Source: Curtanaerobium respiraculi
Lineage (GTDB): Bacteria > Actinomycetota > Coriobacteriia > Coriobacteriales > Eggerthellaceae
Assembly (NCBI RefSeq): GCF_024609215.1
Contig: NZ_JANIPD030000043.1
Coordinates: forward strand, 1 to 64,000
Length of the DNA stretch: 64,000 nt
Reading direction: 5' to 3'
Made by a program: the position numbers and the translations under genes. This document shows, piece by piece, positions 41,521 through 49,360 of the stretch. Under the pieces are notes generated by a model. The model saw nothing but the letters and a program-made list of their open reading frames with translations. It did no database searches and was not told the DNA's origin. The first letter of the stretch is position 1, and each line of letters begins with the position of its first letter.

Positions 41521-41541
41521 TTGAGACAGAGGGAGTTCCAG

Positions 41542-42213
41542 ATGGCTGATAAAGACATCTCACGCCGCCGATTCCTGGGAGGGGCGGGCGTCGCGGCTGC
41601 GAGCGTCGGCGCGCTCGCGGTAGGGGGCCAGGCTGTTGCTTTCGGCATCACGGGAGACGCGGGGCACATCCGCCCGCCCGGAGCGAAGGACGAGGCCGAC
41701 TTCTCCGCACGTTGCATTCGCTGCGGCAAATGCGTGCAGGCTTGTCCGTACGAGTCCATCAAGCCAGTCCGATCGCTCCTCGATTCGGCTACGGGAACCC
41801 CGTATATCGAAGCGCGTTCGCGCGCATGCCGCATGTGCGCCGACGTGCCCTGCGTGCCCGTATGCCCCACCGGGGCGCTTCGGGACGTCGAGGAACCCGA
41901 GCAGATCAAGATGGGCTACGCGGTCATCCTCGAAGACCTGTGCATCGCCTACGCCGGCATGCGCTGCGAGGTGTGCTACCGCGCCTGCCCCCTCATCGAC
42001 CAGGCGATCACCATCGATTACCGCGAGCGCGAGGACGACGCCATCCACCTCATCTTCGCGCCGGTCATCCACGATGACATCTGCACCGGCTGCGGATGGT
42101 GCGTCGAGCGGTGCGTGACCGATACCCCCAGCATCGCCATCGTCCGCACGCTCGAAGAGGCGGAGGCCATGCGCGAGGAGCATCGCAACATGGAAAAGGT
42201 TCGCAACTACTAG
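41542..42213 (+). CDS. napG: ferredoxin-type quinol dehydrogenase subunit NapG
   Basis: NapG is an exported Fe-S protein that, with the membrane protein NapH, passes electrons from quinol to periplasmic nitrate reductase. The 223-residue product has a Tat signal (SRRRFLGGAG, R8-R10) and four 4Fe-4S motifs: CIRCGKCVQACP, CRMCADVPCVPVCP, CEVCYRACP and CTGCGWCVERC. The ATG at 41542 has GGGAG upstream. It is the first gene of the nap cluster; a GC hairpin separates it from napA. Confidence 0.92.
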   Translation: MADKDISRRRFLGGAGVAAASVGALAVGGQAVAFGITGDAGHIRPPGAKDEADFSARCIRCGKCVQACPYESIKPVRSLLDSATGTPYIEARSRACRMCADVPCVPVCPTGALRDVEEPEQIKMGYAVILEDLCIAYAGMRCEVCYRACPLIDQAITIDYREREDDAIHLIFAPVIHDDICTGCGWCVERCVTDTPSIAIVRTLEEAEAMREEHRNMEKVRNY

Positions 42214-42220
42214 TCCTTTT

Positions 42221-42245
42221 CGCGGCGCCTTAGACAAGCGCCGCG
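42221..42245 (+). other. hairpin between napG and napA
   Basis: CGCGGCGC pairs with GCGCCGCG around a 9-base loop. With no T-run, it is more likely an mRNA processing or stability element than a terminator. Confidence 0.45.
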
Positions 42246-42319
42246 CGAAGTCCGCGGGGCGGTTCGCATCTCGCGGGACGATACGAGGAAGCAACGAACA
42301 GGGAAGAGGAGAGGGAAAC

Positions 42320-44887
42320 ATGGAACTAACCAGGCGCAATTTCGTGAAGTCGACGGCGGTCGCGCTCGCCTTGGCAGCAGCCGGGGCAAGCGGCGCCGCG
42401 CTCACCGGGTGCGCGGGCGGTGGTGATAAAAAGCCCGCCAGCACGGACGGCGCGACCACGTACCATGGCGTGTGCCGTTTCTGCGGCACCGGGTGCGGTG
42501 TGATCGTCAAAGCGAAGAATGGGAAGATCGTCAGCGTGCAGGGCGATCCCGACAACGTGTCGAACAAGGGGCTGAACTGCGTGAAGGGCTACTACCTCGG
42601 CAGCCTCCTGTACGGAGAGGATCGTTTGACCAAGCCCCTGATCCGCGATGACAGCTCCACCAAGGGAAGTATGGACGGGTTCCGCGAGGCAAGCTGGGAC
42701 GAGGCGCTCGACCTGGTCGCCGAGAAGATGAAGACCACTTGGAAGAACGATAAGAGCCGCATGGCCACATGGCTCTCCGGCCAGCAGCCCATCACCGAAG
42801 CGTACGCCTGCGCCAAGATGTGGAAGGCCGGGCTTCGCTGCAACAACATCGACCCCAACGCCCGCCTGTGCATGGCAAGCGCCGTCGTCGGGTTCATGAA
42901 TGTGTTCCAGACCGACGAGCCCGCCGGGTGCTACCAGGATCTCGATCTGGCCGACACGTTCGTCACCTGGGGCGCCAACATGGCGGAAGCCCATCCCGTT
43001 CTGTACTCGCGCTTCATGGCGCACAAGGAGAGCTCCGAGAACGTGAAGCAGTGGGATCTGACCACCCTGCGCACGCGCACGAGCGCCAACGCGGACAAAG
43101 TCCTCGTGTTCCGCCCGGGCTCCGACATCGCCATCGCGAACGCGATCTGCAACTACCTGATCGTGAACGACCTCTACGACCATAAGTTCGTCGAGGATCA
43201 CCTGCAGTTCAAGCAGGGGACCGAGAACATCGGCAACAGCTTCGAGGACGGTTACGATAAGAGCGAGATCGGCTCGGCGGTCGATAACGTGGAGGGCATC
43301 ACGTTCGAGCAGTTCGCCGCCCGCCTGGCGCCCTACACGCTGGAATACGCATCGCAGGTCTCCGGCGTGCCCGCCGCCGATATCGAGGGCTTGGCGAAGG
43401 AATTCGCCGACCCCAGCCGCAAGATCATGAGCCTGTGGACCATGGGCGTGAACCAGCACAACCGCGGCACGTGGATGAACCACTGCATCTACAACATCCA
43501 TCTGCTGACCGGCAAGATTGCCAAGCCGGGCAACGGCCCCTTCAGCTTGACCGGCCAGCCCTCCGCGTGCGGCACGGCGCGCGAGGTCGGCACATTCAGC
43601 CATCGCCTCCCCGCCGACCTGGTGGTGAAGAATCCTCAGCACCGCCGTTACAGCGAGGCCATCTGGAACCTCCCTGAGAACTGGCTCGAGGACATCAAGA
43701 CCCCTGGCATGCACACGACGAAGATCTTCCGCGAGATGAGCAAGGGCAATCTCGACTTCCTGTGGACCGCGCACAACAACTGGGCCGTCTCCATGCCCAA
43801 CCTGACGCGCTTCTTGGGCGTCGACCCGAAATACCAGGGCGTCTACTCTTGCTTCACCGTGGTGAACGAGGTCTATCCGACCAAGAGCTGCGAGTACGCG
43901 GACGTCGTGTTCCCGGTCGCCATGTGGATGGAGCGCGAGGGGCAGTTCGGCAACGGCGAGCGACACACCACGGTCTTCGAGAAGGCCGCTGACGCTCCCG
44001 GCGAGGCAAAATGGGACCTGTGGGTGTTCATGGAGGTCTGGCACCGCGTGCTCGACGGCGAGAAGATCGGCGAAGCCGACGCATTCGACCTGCTGTTCGG
44101 CAACGTCTACGATAAGAACGCCGGCGATTTCGTCAATGGCGACGACCAGCATGCCACCAACAGGATCCTGTGGGACGAGTACCGTATCTTCAGCAATCCC
44201 GAGCTCAACGAGAAGGCGCTCGCCATCGACGAGGACAAGGACGGGAAGTTCGGCGCCAAGCTGCATATGCACGGCAAGCAGCTGGCCCCGTACGACGAGT
44301 ACTTCGGCCGCGGCGATATGGTGTGGCCCATGCGCGACGTGAACGGCGAATGGCTGCCCACCTACTGGCGTTTCGGCTACGGCCCGCAGGAAGAGGGGTA
44401 CGATCAGGTAGGCATAGAGGAGTACGGCACATTGGGCTTGGCCAACGACGTGAGCTTCTACAAGAGCGCCAAGCAGCGCCCCAGCGTGGTGTTCCGCCCG
44501 TACGAGCCTCCCGCACAGGAGCCCAGCGACGAGTACCCGTTCTGGTTCTGCACGGGACGCCTGCTGGAGCATTGGCATACCGGCAGCATGACAATGCGGA
44601 TCCCCGAGCTGAAGCGCGCGCTGCCCGAATCCGTCCTGTACATGAACAAGGGCGACGCCGGGAAGCTGGGTGTCTCCACCGGCGACGAGGTGAACGTGAC
44701 CAGCACGTACGGCACCGTGAAGCTCCACGTTGACACCGGCGGCCGCGTGGATCCCGACCCGGGCATGACGTTCGCGGCGTTCTTCGACGATTCCCATCTG
44801 GTGAACCTGGCGGTGGAGGACGTGTACTGCCCACTGTCGAAAGAACCCGATTTCAAGAAGACCTGCGTCAAGATCGAGAAGGCATAG
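42320..44887 (+). CDS. napA: periplasmic-type nitrate reductase catalytic subunit, lipoprotein form
   Basis: NapA reduces nitrate to nitrite at a Mo-bisMGD centre outside the membrane. The 855-residue product has a twin-arginine signal (TRRNF, R5-R6) and a lipobox ending at Cys31, so it is Tat-exported and lipid-anchored. The 4Fe-4S ligands are C52, C55, C59 and C87, and the probable Mo ligand is Cys184 (ARLCMAS). NapA-like blocks include MGVNQHNRGTW and GPFSLTGQPSACGTAREVG. The genes for the haem subunit, chaperone and quinol-side proteins follow directly. The identity as NapA rather than another molybdoenzyme rests on these neighbours and blocks. Confidence 0.93.
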   Translation: MELTRRNFVKSTAVALALAAAGASGAALTGCAGGGDKKPASTDGATTYHGVCRFCGTGCGVIVKAKNGKIVSVQGDPDNVSNKGLNCVKGYYLGSLLYGEDRLTKPLIRDDSSTKGSMDGFREASWDEALDLVAEKMKTTWKNDKSRMATWLSGQQPITEAYACAKMWKAGLRCNNIDPNARLCMASAVVGFMNVFQTDEPAGCYQDLDLADTFVTWGANMAEAHPVLYSRFMAHKESSENVKQWDLTTLRTRTSANADKVLVFRPGSDIAIANAICNYLIVNDLYDHKFVEDHLQFKQGTENIGNSFEDGYDKSEIGSAVDNVEGITFEQFAARLAPYTLEYASQVSGVPAADIEGLAKEFADPSRKIMSLWTMGVNQHNRGTWMNHCIYNIHLLTGKIAKPGNGPFSLTGQPSACGTAREVGTFSHRLPADLVVKNPQHRRYSEAIWNLPENWLEDIKTPGMHTTKIFREMSKGNLDFLWTAHNNWAVSMPNLTRFLGVDPKYQGVYSCFTVVNEVYPTKSCEYADVVFPVAMWMEREGQFGNGERHTTVFEKAADAPGEAKWDLWVFMEVWHRVLDGEKIGEADAFDLLFGNVYDKNAGDFVNGDDQHATNRILWDEYRIFSNPELNEKALAIDEDKDGKFGAKLHMHGKQLAPYDEYFGRGDMVWPMRDVNGEWLPTYWRFGYGPQEEGYDQVGIEEYGTLGLANDVSFYKSAKQRPSVVFRPYEPPAQEPSDEYPFWFCTGRLLEHWHTGSMTMRIPELKRALPESVLYMNKGDAGKLGVSTGDEVNVTSTYGTVKLHVDTGGRVDPDPGMTFAAFFDDSHLVNLAVEDVYCPLSKEPDFKKTCVKIEKA

Positions 44888-44897
44888 GGGGCAAGCC

Positions 44898-45272
44898 ATG
44901 AAGAAGAATTTATTCGCGTCCGCCATGGCCGCCGCCGTCCTCGCTGGCTGCCTCGGTTTGGCAGCGTGCAGCGCCTACAGTCCGAGCACGGCGGATCACA
45001 CCACCGCTGCCGACTTCGCGAAGTCGGCATCCTACGCGGAAAGCCAGCCCCCGCTGCAGCCCTATAACGACCATAACGGCCGGTGGGAGGCGTTGGGCAC
45101 CCAAGGTTGCATGGGGTGCCACGGGGTGAACGACAAAGGCAAGCCGGTTCTGGAAAGCGCGACCGCCGTTCCCGAGGATCACTTCGTAAACGGCGATAAG
45201 GGCTCGGGGCAGCTCGATGCCAACCGGGCCCAGTGCATCCAATGCCATCCGGTGGCGGAACCTGAGCGGTAG
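44898..45272 (+). CDS. napB: dihaem cytochrome c subunit NapB, lipoprotein
   Basis: NapB is the electron-transfer partner of NapA. The 124-residue protein has a lipoprotein signal (lipobox LAAC, Cys24) and two haem c sites, CMGCH (71-75) and CIQCH (113-117). NapB normally also has two distal histidine ligands; candidates are H59 and H95. Lipid anchoring suits a single-membrane cell with no closed periplasm. It starts 11 bases after napA. Confidence 0.9.
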   Translation: MKKNLFASAMAAAVLAGCLGLAACSAYSPSTADHTTAADFAKSASYAESQPPLQPYNDHNGRWEALGTQGCMGCHGVNDKGKPVLESATAVPEDHFVNGDKGSGQLDANRAQCIQCHPVAEPER

Positions 45273-45336
45273 GCACGATCGCGCGGGCGTCCGCCGAGGG
45301 GCGGGTGCCCGCCGCAGTCAAGGAGGGGAGAGCAGC

Positions 45337-45636
45337 ATGGTGATATCCAGCTTGGTGATCGAAACGACGCACGCCAGCGTGCGGGCGGCCGCGGAAGCGC
45401 TCGCGCGGATCGAAGGCGTCGAAGTGCACAACGTCGACGAGGAGGCCGATAAGATCGTCGTGACGATCGAAGTCGGCACCATCGGGGAGTCGCATCGAAC
45501 GGCCAGCGGCTTCATGGATATCCCCGGCGTCACCAACGTCGGGTTGGTGTACGCGAATTTCGAGGACGAGCCCTATTTGAAGAAGGAATGGGCCCGCCTC
45601 GATGCGGAGAAGGCGGAGATGGCATATGAGCGATAA
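45337..45636 (+). CDS. napD: nitrate reductase chaperone NapD
   Basis: NapD is a small cytoplasmic protein that binds the NapA Tat signal and delays export until the cofactor is in place. The 99-residue protein starts MVISSLVIETTHASVRAAAE and has the ferredoxin-like beta-alpha-beta pattern, with GVEVHNVDEEADKIVVTIE and DIPGVTNVGLVYANFE. The ATG at 45337 has AAGGAGGGG upstream. It overlaps napH by 11 bases. Confidence 0.9.
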   Translation: MVISSLVIETTHASVRAAAEALARIEGVEVHNVDEEADKIVVTIEVGTIGESHRTASGFMDIPGVTNVGLVYANFEDEPYLKKEWARLDAEKAEMAYER

Positions 45637-46540
45637 TTCAAGTCCGAAAGCGAGGAAGGGCCGAATCTCGTCGGTGCGCCATGTCGTGCAGGCGCTCATC
45701 CTGGCCCTGTTCTGCATCCCGCCCCTAGCGGTCGGCATGGGCCTGTTCGGGCAGGGGAGCGGCTCCGACGAGCTCGCGCAGACCGCATCGACGCTCCCGT
45801 TCTTCGGGTCCCTTTCCTCCACCACGATCTTCGGATTGAAGGTGATGGACCCCTTCGCGATGCTCGAGGCCATCGCGGCATCGAAGGCGTTCGATCCCGC
45901 CTGGCTGCTTGCCGCCCTGCCGGTGCTCGTGCTCTACGGGCTCATCCGCGGGCGCGCGTTCTGCGGGTGGGCCTGCCCGGTCAACTTCGCCCTCGAAGGC
46001 GTCGATTTCCTTCGTGCGAAGCTGGGCATCAAGGTCGCCGAGCACGCCGTGCCGCGCCACGCGAAGCTGTGGATCGCCTTGGCGGTGCTTGTGCTGTGCG
46101 CGCTGACGGGCACCCTCGTGTTCGAGGTCTTCAGCCCCATCAGCGCCATCAACAAGGGCATCGTCTTCGGAAGCCTGACGGGCCTTGTCGTGCTGGGGGC
46201 CATCGTGGTAGCGGAGCTGTTCTGGGGCCATCGCGTGTGGTGCCGGAGCCTGTGCCCGCTCGGCGGCATGTACGAGGCGCTCGGCCGCGTCGGGTTCGTG
46301 TCGGTGAAGATGGACTCCGATCGATGCATCCACTGCGACAAGTGCCGCACCGCCTGCATCTGCGATCCGGATATCCTCGACGGCGTCCTCGATGGGGGCA
46401 GGCGCCGCGTGGAGGCCGGGGACTGCATGCTCTGCGGCAAGTGCATCGACATCTGCCCGACTGAGGCGCTTTCGCTCGGCGTCTGCGCACCCACCGTCGG
46501 AGCCCCTGCCGCTTCGCCGCATGCGGAATCCGCCGCGTAA
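45626..46540 (+). CDS. napH: quinol dehydrogenase membrane component NapH
   Basis: The 304-residue protein has about four membrane helices, two CxxxCP loops that face the membrane (FCGWACPVN and WCRSLCPLGG), and two C-terminal 4Fe-4S motifs (CIHCDKCRTAC and CMLCGKCIDICP). With NapG it forms the quinol-oxidising path. There is no napC in the cluster, so NapGH is the only visible quinol route. The start ATG 45626 has GGAG seven bases upstream. A terminator follows at 46566-46600. Confidence 0.92.
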   Translation: MSDNSSPKARKGRISSVRHVVQALILALFCIPPLAVGMGLFGQGSGSDELAQTASTLPFFGSLSSTTIFGLKVMDPFAMLEAIAASKAFDPAWLLAALPVLVLYGLIRGRAFCGWACPVNFALEGVDFLRAKLGIKVAEHAVPRHAKLWIALAVLVLCALTGTLVFEVFSPISAINKGIVFGSLTGLVVLGAIVVAELFWGHRVWCRSLCPLGGMYEALGRVGFVSVKMDSDRCIHCDKCRTACICDPDILDGVLDGGRRRVEAGDCMLCGKCIDICPTEALSLGVCAPTVGAPAASPHAESAA

Positions 46541-46565
46541 ACCGTCCGAACGCCTCCCATATTCG

Positions 46566-46600
46566 CGAAGGCCCGCCATCCTGCAGGGATCGGGCCTTCG
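46566..46600 (+). terminator. terminator of the nap operon
   Basis: A perfect 10-bp stem (CGAAGGCCCG with CGGGCCTTCG) with a 15-base loop, followed by TCCT. The T-run is weak. Confidence 0.65.
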
Positions 46601-46684
46601 TCCTATCTGGGGCGATGCTTTGCCATCGACCGCTAAAATCGCCATCGCCGACGAACAAAATGCCTGCGCGCGCCTATTTGGCCT

Positions 46685-46690
46685 TATACT
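46685..46690 (+). promoter_or_regulatory. -10 box of the GAF-LuxR gene
   Basis: TATACT, about 60 bases before the start codon. Confidence 0.4.
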
Positions 46691-46715
46691 AAAAGGTGCG
46701 GTTTCACTAACTCGC

Positions 46716-46729
46716 ATGATTGCAATCAT
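46716..46729. promoter_or_regulatory. 14-bp palindrome upstream of the GAF-LuxR gene
   Basis: ATGATTGCAATCAT is a perfect palindrome between the -10 and the start codon, flanked on both sides by TCACTA (46704 and 46732). It is a candidate autoregulatory site. Confidence 0.45.
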
Positions 46730-46750
46730 TGTCACTAGGGAAGAACGGGA

Positions 46751-47485
46751 ATGATGACAACCAACTGGAAGGCCATGTCATTGGAGACGGCGCCCGAGCA
46801 ATTGCGGCGGGCTTTCGGTTTCGACTTCACGGCGATCGGACTCTCTACCGAAGAGGGCGGACCCTTGCGCTGGGTGTACGTGTCGGGTGCCACCAATGCG
46901 CAGTACAAGAGGATCGTCCTCTCGCCGGGGAGCGGAATCGGAGGCATCACGTTGAAGAACGGCTGCCCGATGATGGTGCGCAACATCGACGAGGAGATCG
47001 ACCCCCGCGAGTATTCAAGCTATCCGATCGTCTTCGCCGAGGATCTCTTGAGCTTCTGCGCGCTCCCCCTGATGAAGGGACCGCTGGTGAAGGCCGTGCT
47101 GCTCTGCGCGTTCCGCAGCGTCAACCCCGGGCACGAGAAGATGTTCCGCGCGATGGCGCAGGAGGTCTCGTCGGGGCTCTGCGCGCATTCCGTCCGCTCG
47201 TTCGAACCGTCCGAGAGATACGGGTACGGGTCCGCAGGCTCGGCCGGGCAGCGTGACGAGGCGGCTGAATCCGGCCTCGACCCCTACAAAGTCCTTTCGA
47301 ACCGCGAGTTGCAGGTGTTCAGACTGCTCGCCCAGGGCTACACCAACAAGGAGATCGCCGAGCAGATCTTCGTCTCGGTCAAGACGGTCGAGACCCACCG
47401 CTCGAAGATCTATTCCAAACTGGGCATCAAAACGCGTGCCGAATTGGTCCGTTGCGCGATCAACCATCATCTGATGGATATCTAG
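46751..47485 (+). CDS. GAF-domain LuxR/NarL-type regulator
   Basis: A 244-residue one-component regulator: an N-terminal GAF-like sensor domain (about 10-150, with LSPGSGIGGITLKNGCPMMV), a short linker, and a C-terminal LuxR HTH (LSNRELQVFRLLAQGYTNKE then KTVETHRSKIYSKLGI). There is no phosphoacceptor receiver domain. It lies directly after the nap operon. In staphylococci the GAF protein NreA senses nitrate for the NreC regulator, so a fused nitrate-sensing regulator is plausible. The ATG at 46751 is directly followed by a second ATG; the ribosome site is modest. Confidence 0.85.
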   Translation: MMTTNWKAMSLETAPEQLRRAFGFDFTAIGLSTEEGGPLRWVYVSGATNAQYKRIVLSPGSGIGGITLKNGCPMMVRNIDEEIDPREYSSYPIVFAEDLLSFCALPLMKGPLVKAVLLCAFRSVNPGHEKMFRAMAQEVSSGLCAHSVRSFEPSERYGYGSAGSAGQRDEAAESGLDPYKVLSNRELQVFRLLAQGYTNKEIAEQIFVSVKTVETHRSKIYSKLGIKTRAELVRCAINHHLMDI

Positions 47486-47507
47486 CGCATACTGCGGCAA
47501 CTTACGC

Positions 47508-47513
47508 TATACT
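47508..47513 (+). promoter_or_regulatory. -10 box of tRNA-Met
   Basis: TATACT lies 13 bases before the tRNA. Confidence 0.4.
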
Positions 47514-47526
47514 TTCGTCTGCACAC

Positions 47527-47601
47527 GGGCCTGTAGCTCAACGGTGGAGCAGGGGACTCATAATCCTTTGGCTGTCGGTTCGAATCCGGCCGGGCCCACC
47601 A
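47527..47601 (+). tRNA. tRNA-Met (CAU anticodon; elongator, or Ile2)
   Basis: 75 bases: GGGCCTG pairs with CGGGCCC (one T-G), anticodon loop CTCATAA gives CAT, CCA encoded. The G1-C72 pair rules out the usual initiator form. A lysidine-modified tRNA-Ile cannot be excluded. Confidence 0.93.
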
Positions 47602-47670
47602 CATTTTCGATAACGCTGAAAATCCACCTCGGCACCCTTGCCGAACAGGCGGGTCCAGCTATGCTATCCA
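47600..47670 (+). repeat. diverged duplicate of the tRNA-Asn promoter region, copy A
   Basis: This resembles 50791-50860 at roughly 75-80% by eye. It includes a matching promoter pair, TTGCCG (47638) and TATGCT (47660), spaced 16. It begins at the tRNA-Met CCA and now points into the accessory insert. Confidence 0.65.
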
Positions 47671-48060
47671 GCTTTCGGATGCACGCTTACGAAATGGCGC
47701 TATAGAGCGCCCGGTGATGGTCCCTCTCCTCTGCAGGTAGACGGGACGGGCTCCGCCTGAGGAGAATGTATCGGGATCCTGAAGGGTTGTGGCGCCAAAT
47801 CCTGACGACGAGTGGCTCAGCAGTGAGATCGTGCGGTCGATGATAGTATCGAAACTCTATATTTACCCAAATGCCATTGGCACTTGGGTAAAGCCTATTC
47901 TCTTTTCTCCCAGTTCATAGTAGGTTCATGTAGTTAAGAAAGAACTAACTGCAATCGACAGGATGCAAGATCGCGCAAAGTGCGCCCTCTTCTCTTCGCA
48001 TAGGCAGAAGCCTTAGACAAATTTGAACCGTCCCCCTTGTTCGAGTGCCTTAATCTAAAA
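47671..48060. other. non-coding AT-richer gap in the accessory insert
   Basis: Part of this gap (about 47840-47960) is clearly AT-richer than the surrounding genome. I see no coding frame. It holds the hairpin 47862-47892 and a small TAGTT/AACTA stem near 47931-47945. Confidence 0.4.
47862..47892. terminator. strong hairpin in the insert's leader region
   Basis: TTTACCCAAATGCC pairs with GGCACTTGGGTAAA, 14 bp with one mismatch and a 3-base loop. It may be a terminator, attenuator or operator; the T-run is weak on both strands. Confidence 0.5.
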
Positions 48061-48074
48061 CATAGGAGGAAAAG

Positions 48075-49142
48075 ATGAATTGTCCAAACTGCGGTGCTTT
48101 AACGGACGAGAATGCAAGATTCTGCATGAATTGCGGAGCTCCGCTGGGCTCTTCCACCCAGGCCTCGGAGGGGATTCCGTCTGCTGGCAAGCAAACCCCG
48201 GCAATCCAGGAAACGCCGGTTTCCGATCGGGCAGCGCAGCCTGAACCCCCGCAAGGGCCTACGGTTTATCGGGCAACCCAGCCCATACTGCCGCAGGCCG
48301 GCGCACCCGTTCCGCCTGCTGGCACAACACCGCAGCCCGGTGCTCCGAAAAGCAACGGTAAGGCAATCGCGGCGCTCGTGTGCGGCATTGCCGCAATCGT
48401 GCTTTCCGGAACGGTAGTACTAGGCGTAATAGCGGGGGTTATCGCAATCGTGCTGGGCGTCTCCGCCGCGAAGCAAGCAGATGACGGCAAGGCGAAAGCC
48501 GGCAAGATATGCGGCATCATAGGAACAGCCCTTTCCGTCGCGATGCTCATAGGATGCGTTGTAACAGGTTCCGCGGCCTCCAACCTCACGCAGGGCGATC
48601 AAGGCGGGCTCCGGTATACGCAAACAGACCGGGCCCCTCGCTCGGATGGCAGCTCTTCCTCTGGCTCCAGTAAAGATTCCAGCTCTTCAAAGTCAAGCTC
48701 TGGCAGCAACAGCTCAAGCGCTACGGCAAGTGCGGGCACATACGAAAACAAGCGCTTCGGCTACTCGCTCAAGCTGCCGAGCGGTTTTGCCAAGGTATCG
48801 GAGAGCGCGAACGGCGACGGCGCGAGTTTCGAAAACTCTTCCTTGAACATGAAGGTTGAGGTATTCGGCGAAAACAACACCAACAGCCTGGCACCCGAGC
48901 AGCTGATGGAGACATGGTGGAAGGGCGCTCCCGAGACAACCAGGGAAATCGGCTCCAACTACATTTTGTTCGCTCAGGCGGAAGGCAACACCATGCATCT
49001 CTATTACGCGCATGTAGGAGCGGGGTCCATCGACCAGATGGAGATAACCTACCCGATCGCAAGCGATAACTCCGAGCAGCTCGATGCCGCAGAGGCTCTC
49101 GTTGACGGATTCCAAGCGGGGAGTATTGCGGCATCGCACTAG
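48075..49142 (+). CDS. zinc-ribbon membrane protein with extracytoplasmic domain
   Basis: The 355-residue protein has an N-terminal zinc ribbon (C3, C6, C17, C20), a Pro/Gln-rich linker, a DUF4190-like pair of membrane helices (about 95-165, KAIAALVCGIAAIVLSG onward), a Ser-rich linker, and a C-terminal globular part from about 223 (YENKRFGYSLKLPSGF). The last part is like the extracytoplasmic PsbP/DUF1795-type domains. It may be an envelope sensor or stress protein. The ribosome site TAGGAGGAAAAG is strong. It lies in an insert between tRNA genes with a zinc-ribbon microprotein behind it. Confidence 0.75.
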   Translation: MNCPNCGALTDENARFCMNCGAPLGSSTQASEGIPSAGKQTPAIQETPVSDRAAQPEPPQGPTVYRATQPILPQAGAPVPPAGTTPQPGAPKSNGKAIAALVCGIAAIVLSGTVVLGVIAGVIAIVLGVSAAKQADDGKAKAGKICGIIGTALSVAMLIGCVVTGSAASNLTQGDQGGLRYTQTDRAPRSDGSSSSGSSKDSSSSKSSSGSNSSSATASAGTYENKRFGYSLKLPSGFAKVSESANGDGASFENSSLNMKVEVFGENNTNSLAPEQLMETWWKGAPETTREIGSNYILFAQAEGNTMHLYYAHVGAGSIDQMEITYPIASDNSEQLDAAEALVDGFQAGSIAASH

Positions 49143-49192
49143 CGGATCGATGGAATTATCCAGGACGACTGCAAGCAAGGAGTTGATCTCTC

Positions 49193-49270
49193 ATGTATTG
49201 CGCCAGTTGCGGCACTCAATTGCCCGATGGATCAAAATTCTGCGCAAATTGCGGGACCAAGGTGGAATAA
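49193..49270 (+). CDS. 25-residue zinc-ribbon microprotein
   Basis: ATG 49193 opens a 25-codon frame, MYCASCGTQLPDGSKFCANC followed by GTKVE and TAA. Its four cysteines (3, 6, 17, 20) have exactly the spacing of the zinc ribbon that starts the preceding protein. AAGGAG lies 11 bases upstream. It is either a free zinc-ribbon peptide or the leftover 5' end of a second, truncated zinc-ribbon membrane protein. Confidence 0.6.
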   Translation: MYCASCGTQLPDGSKFCANCGTKVE

Positions 49271-49360
49271 CAACTGCCAAGCTCTCGACTTTGACCGCAT
49301 TGACGAGTGCTGGATAATGGACTCGTCGTTTATTTCGGTCATTTGCGTCAGGAGCGATCT

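Noticed and set aside
42326-44926. 866-codon open frame antisense to napA
   Set aside because: Same cause: composition-driven antisense frame over a certain gene, with no recognisable motif.
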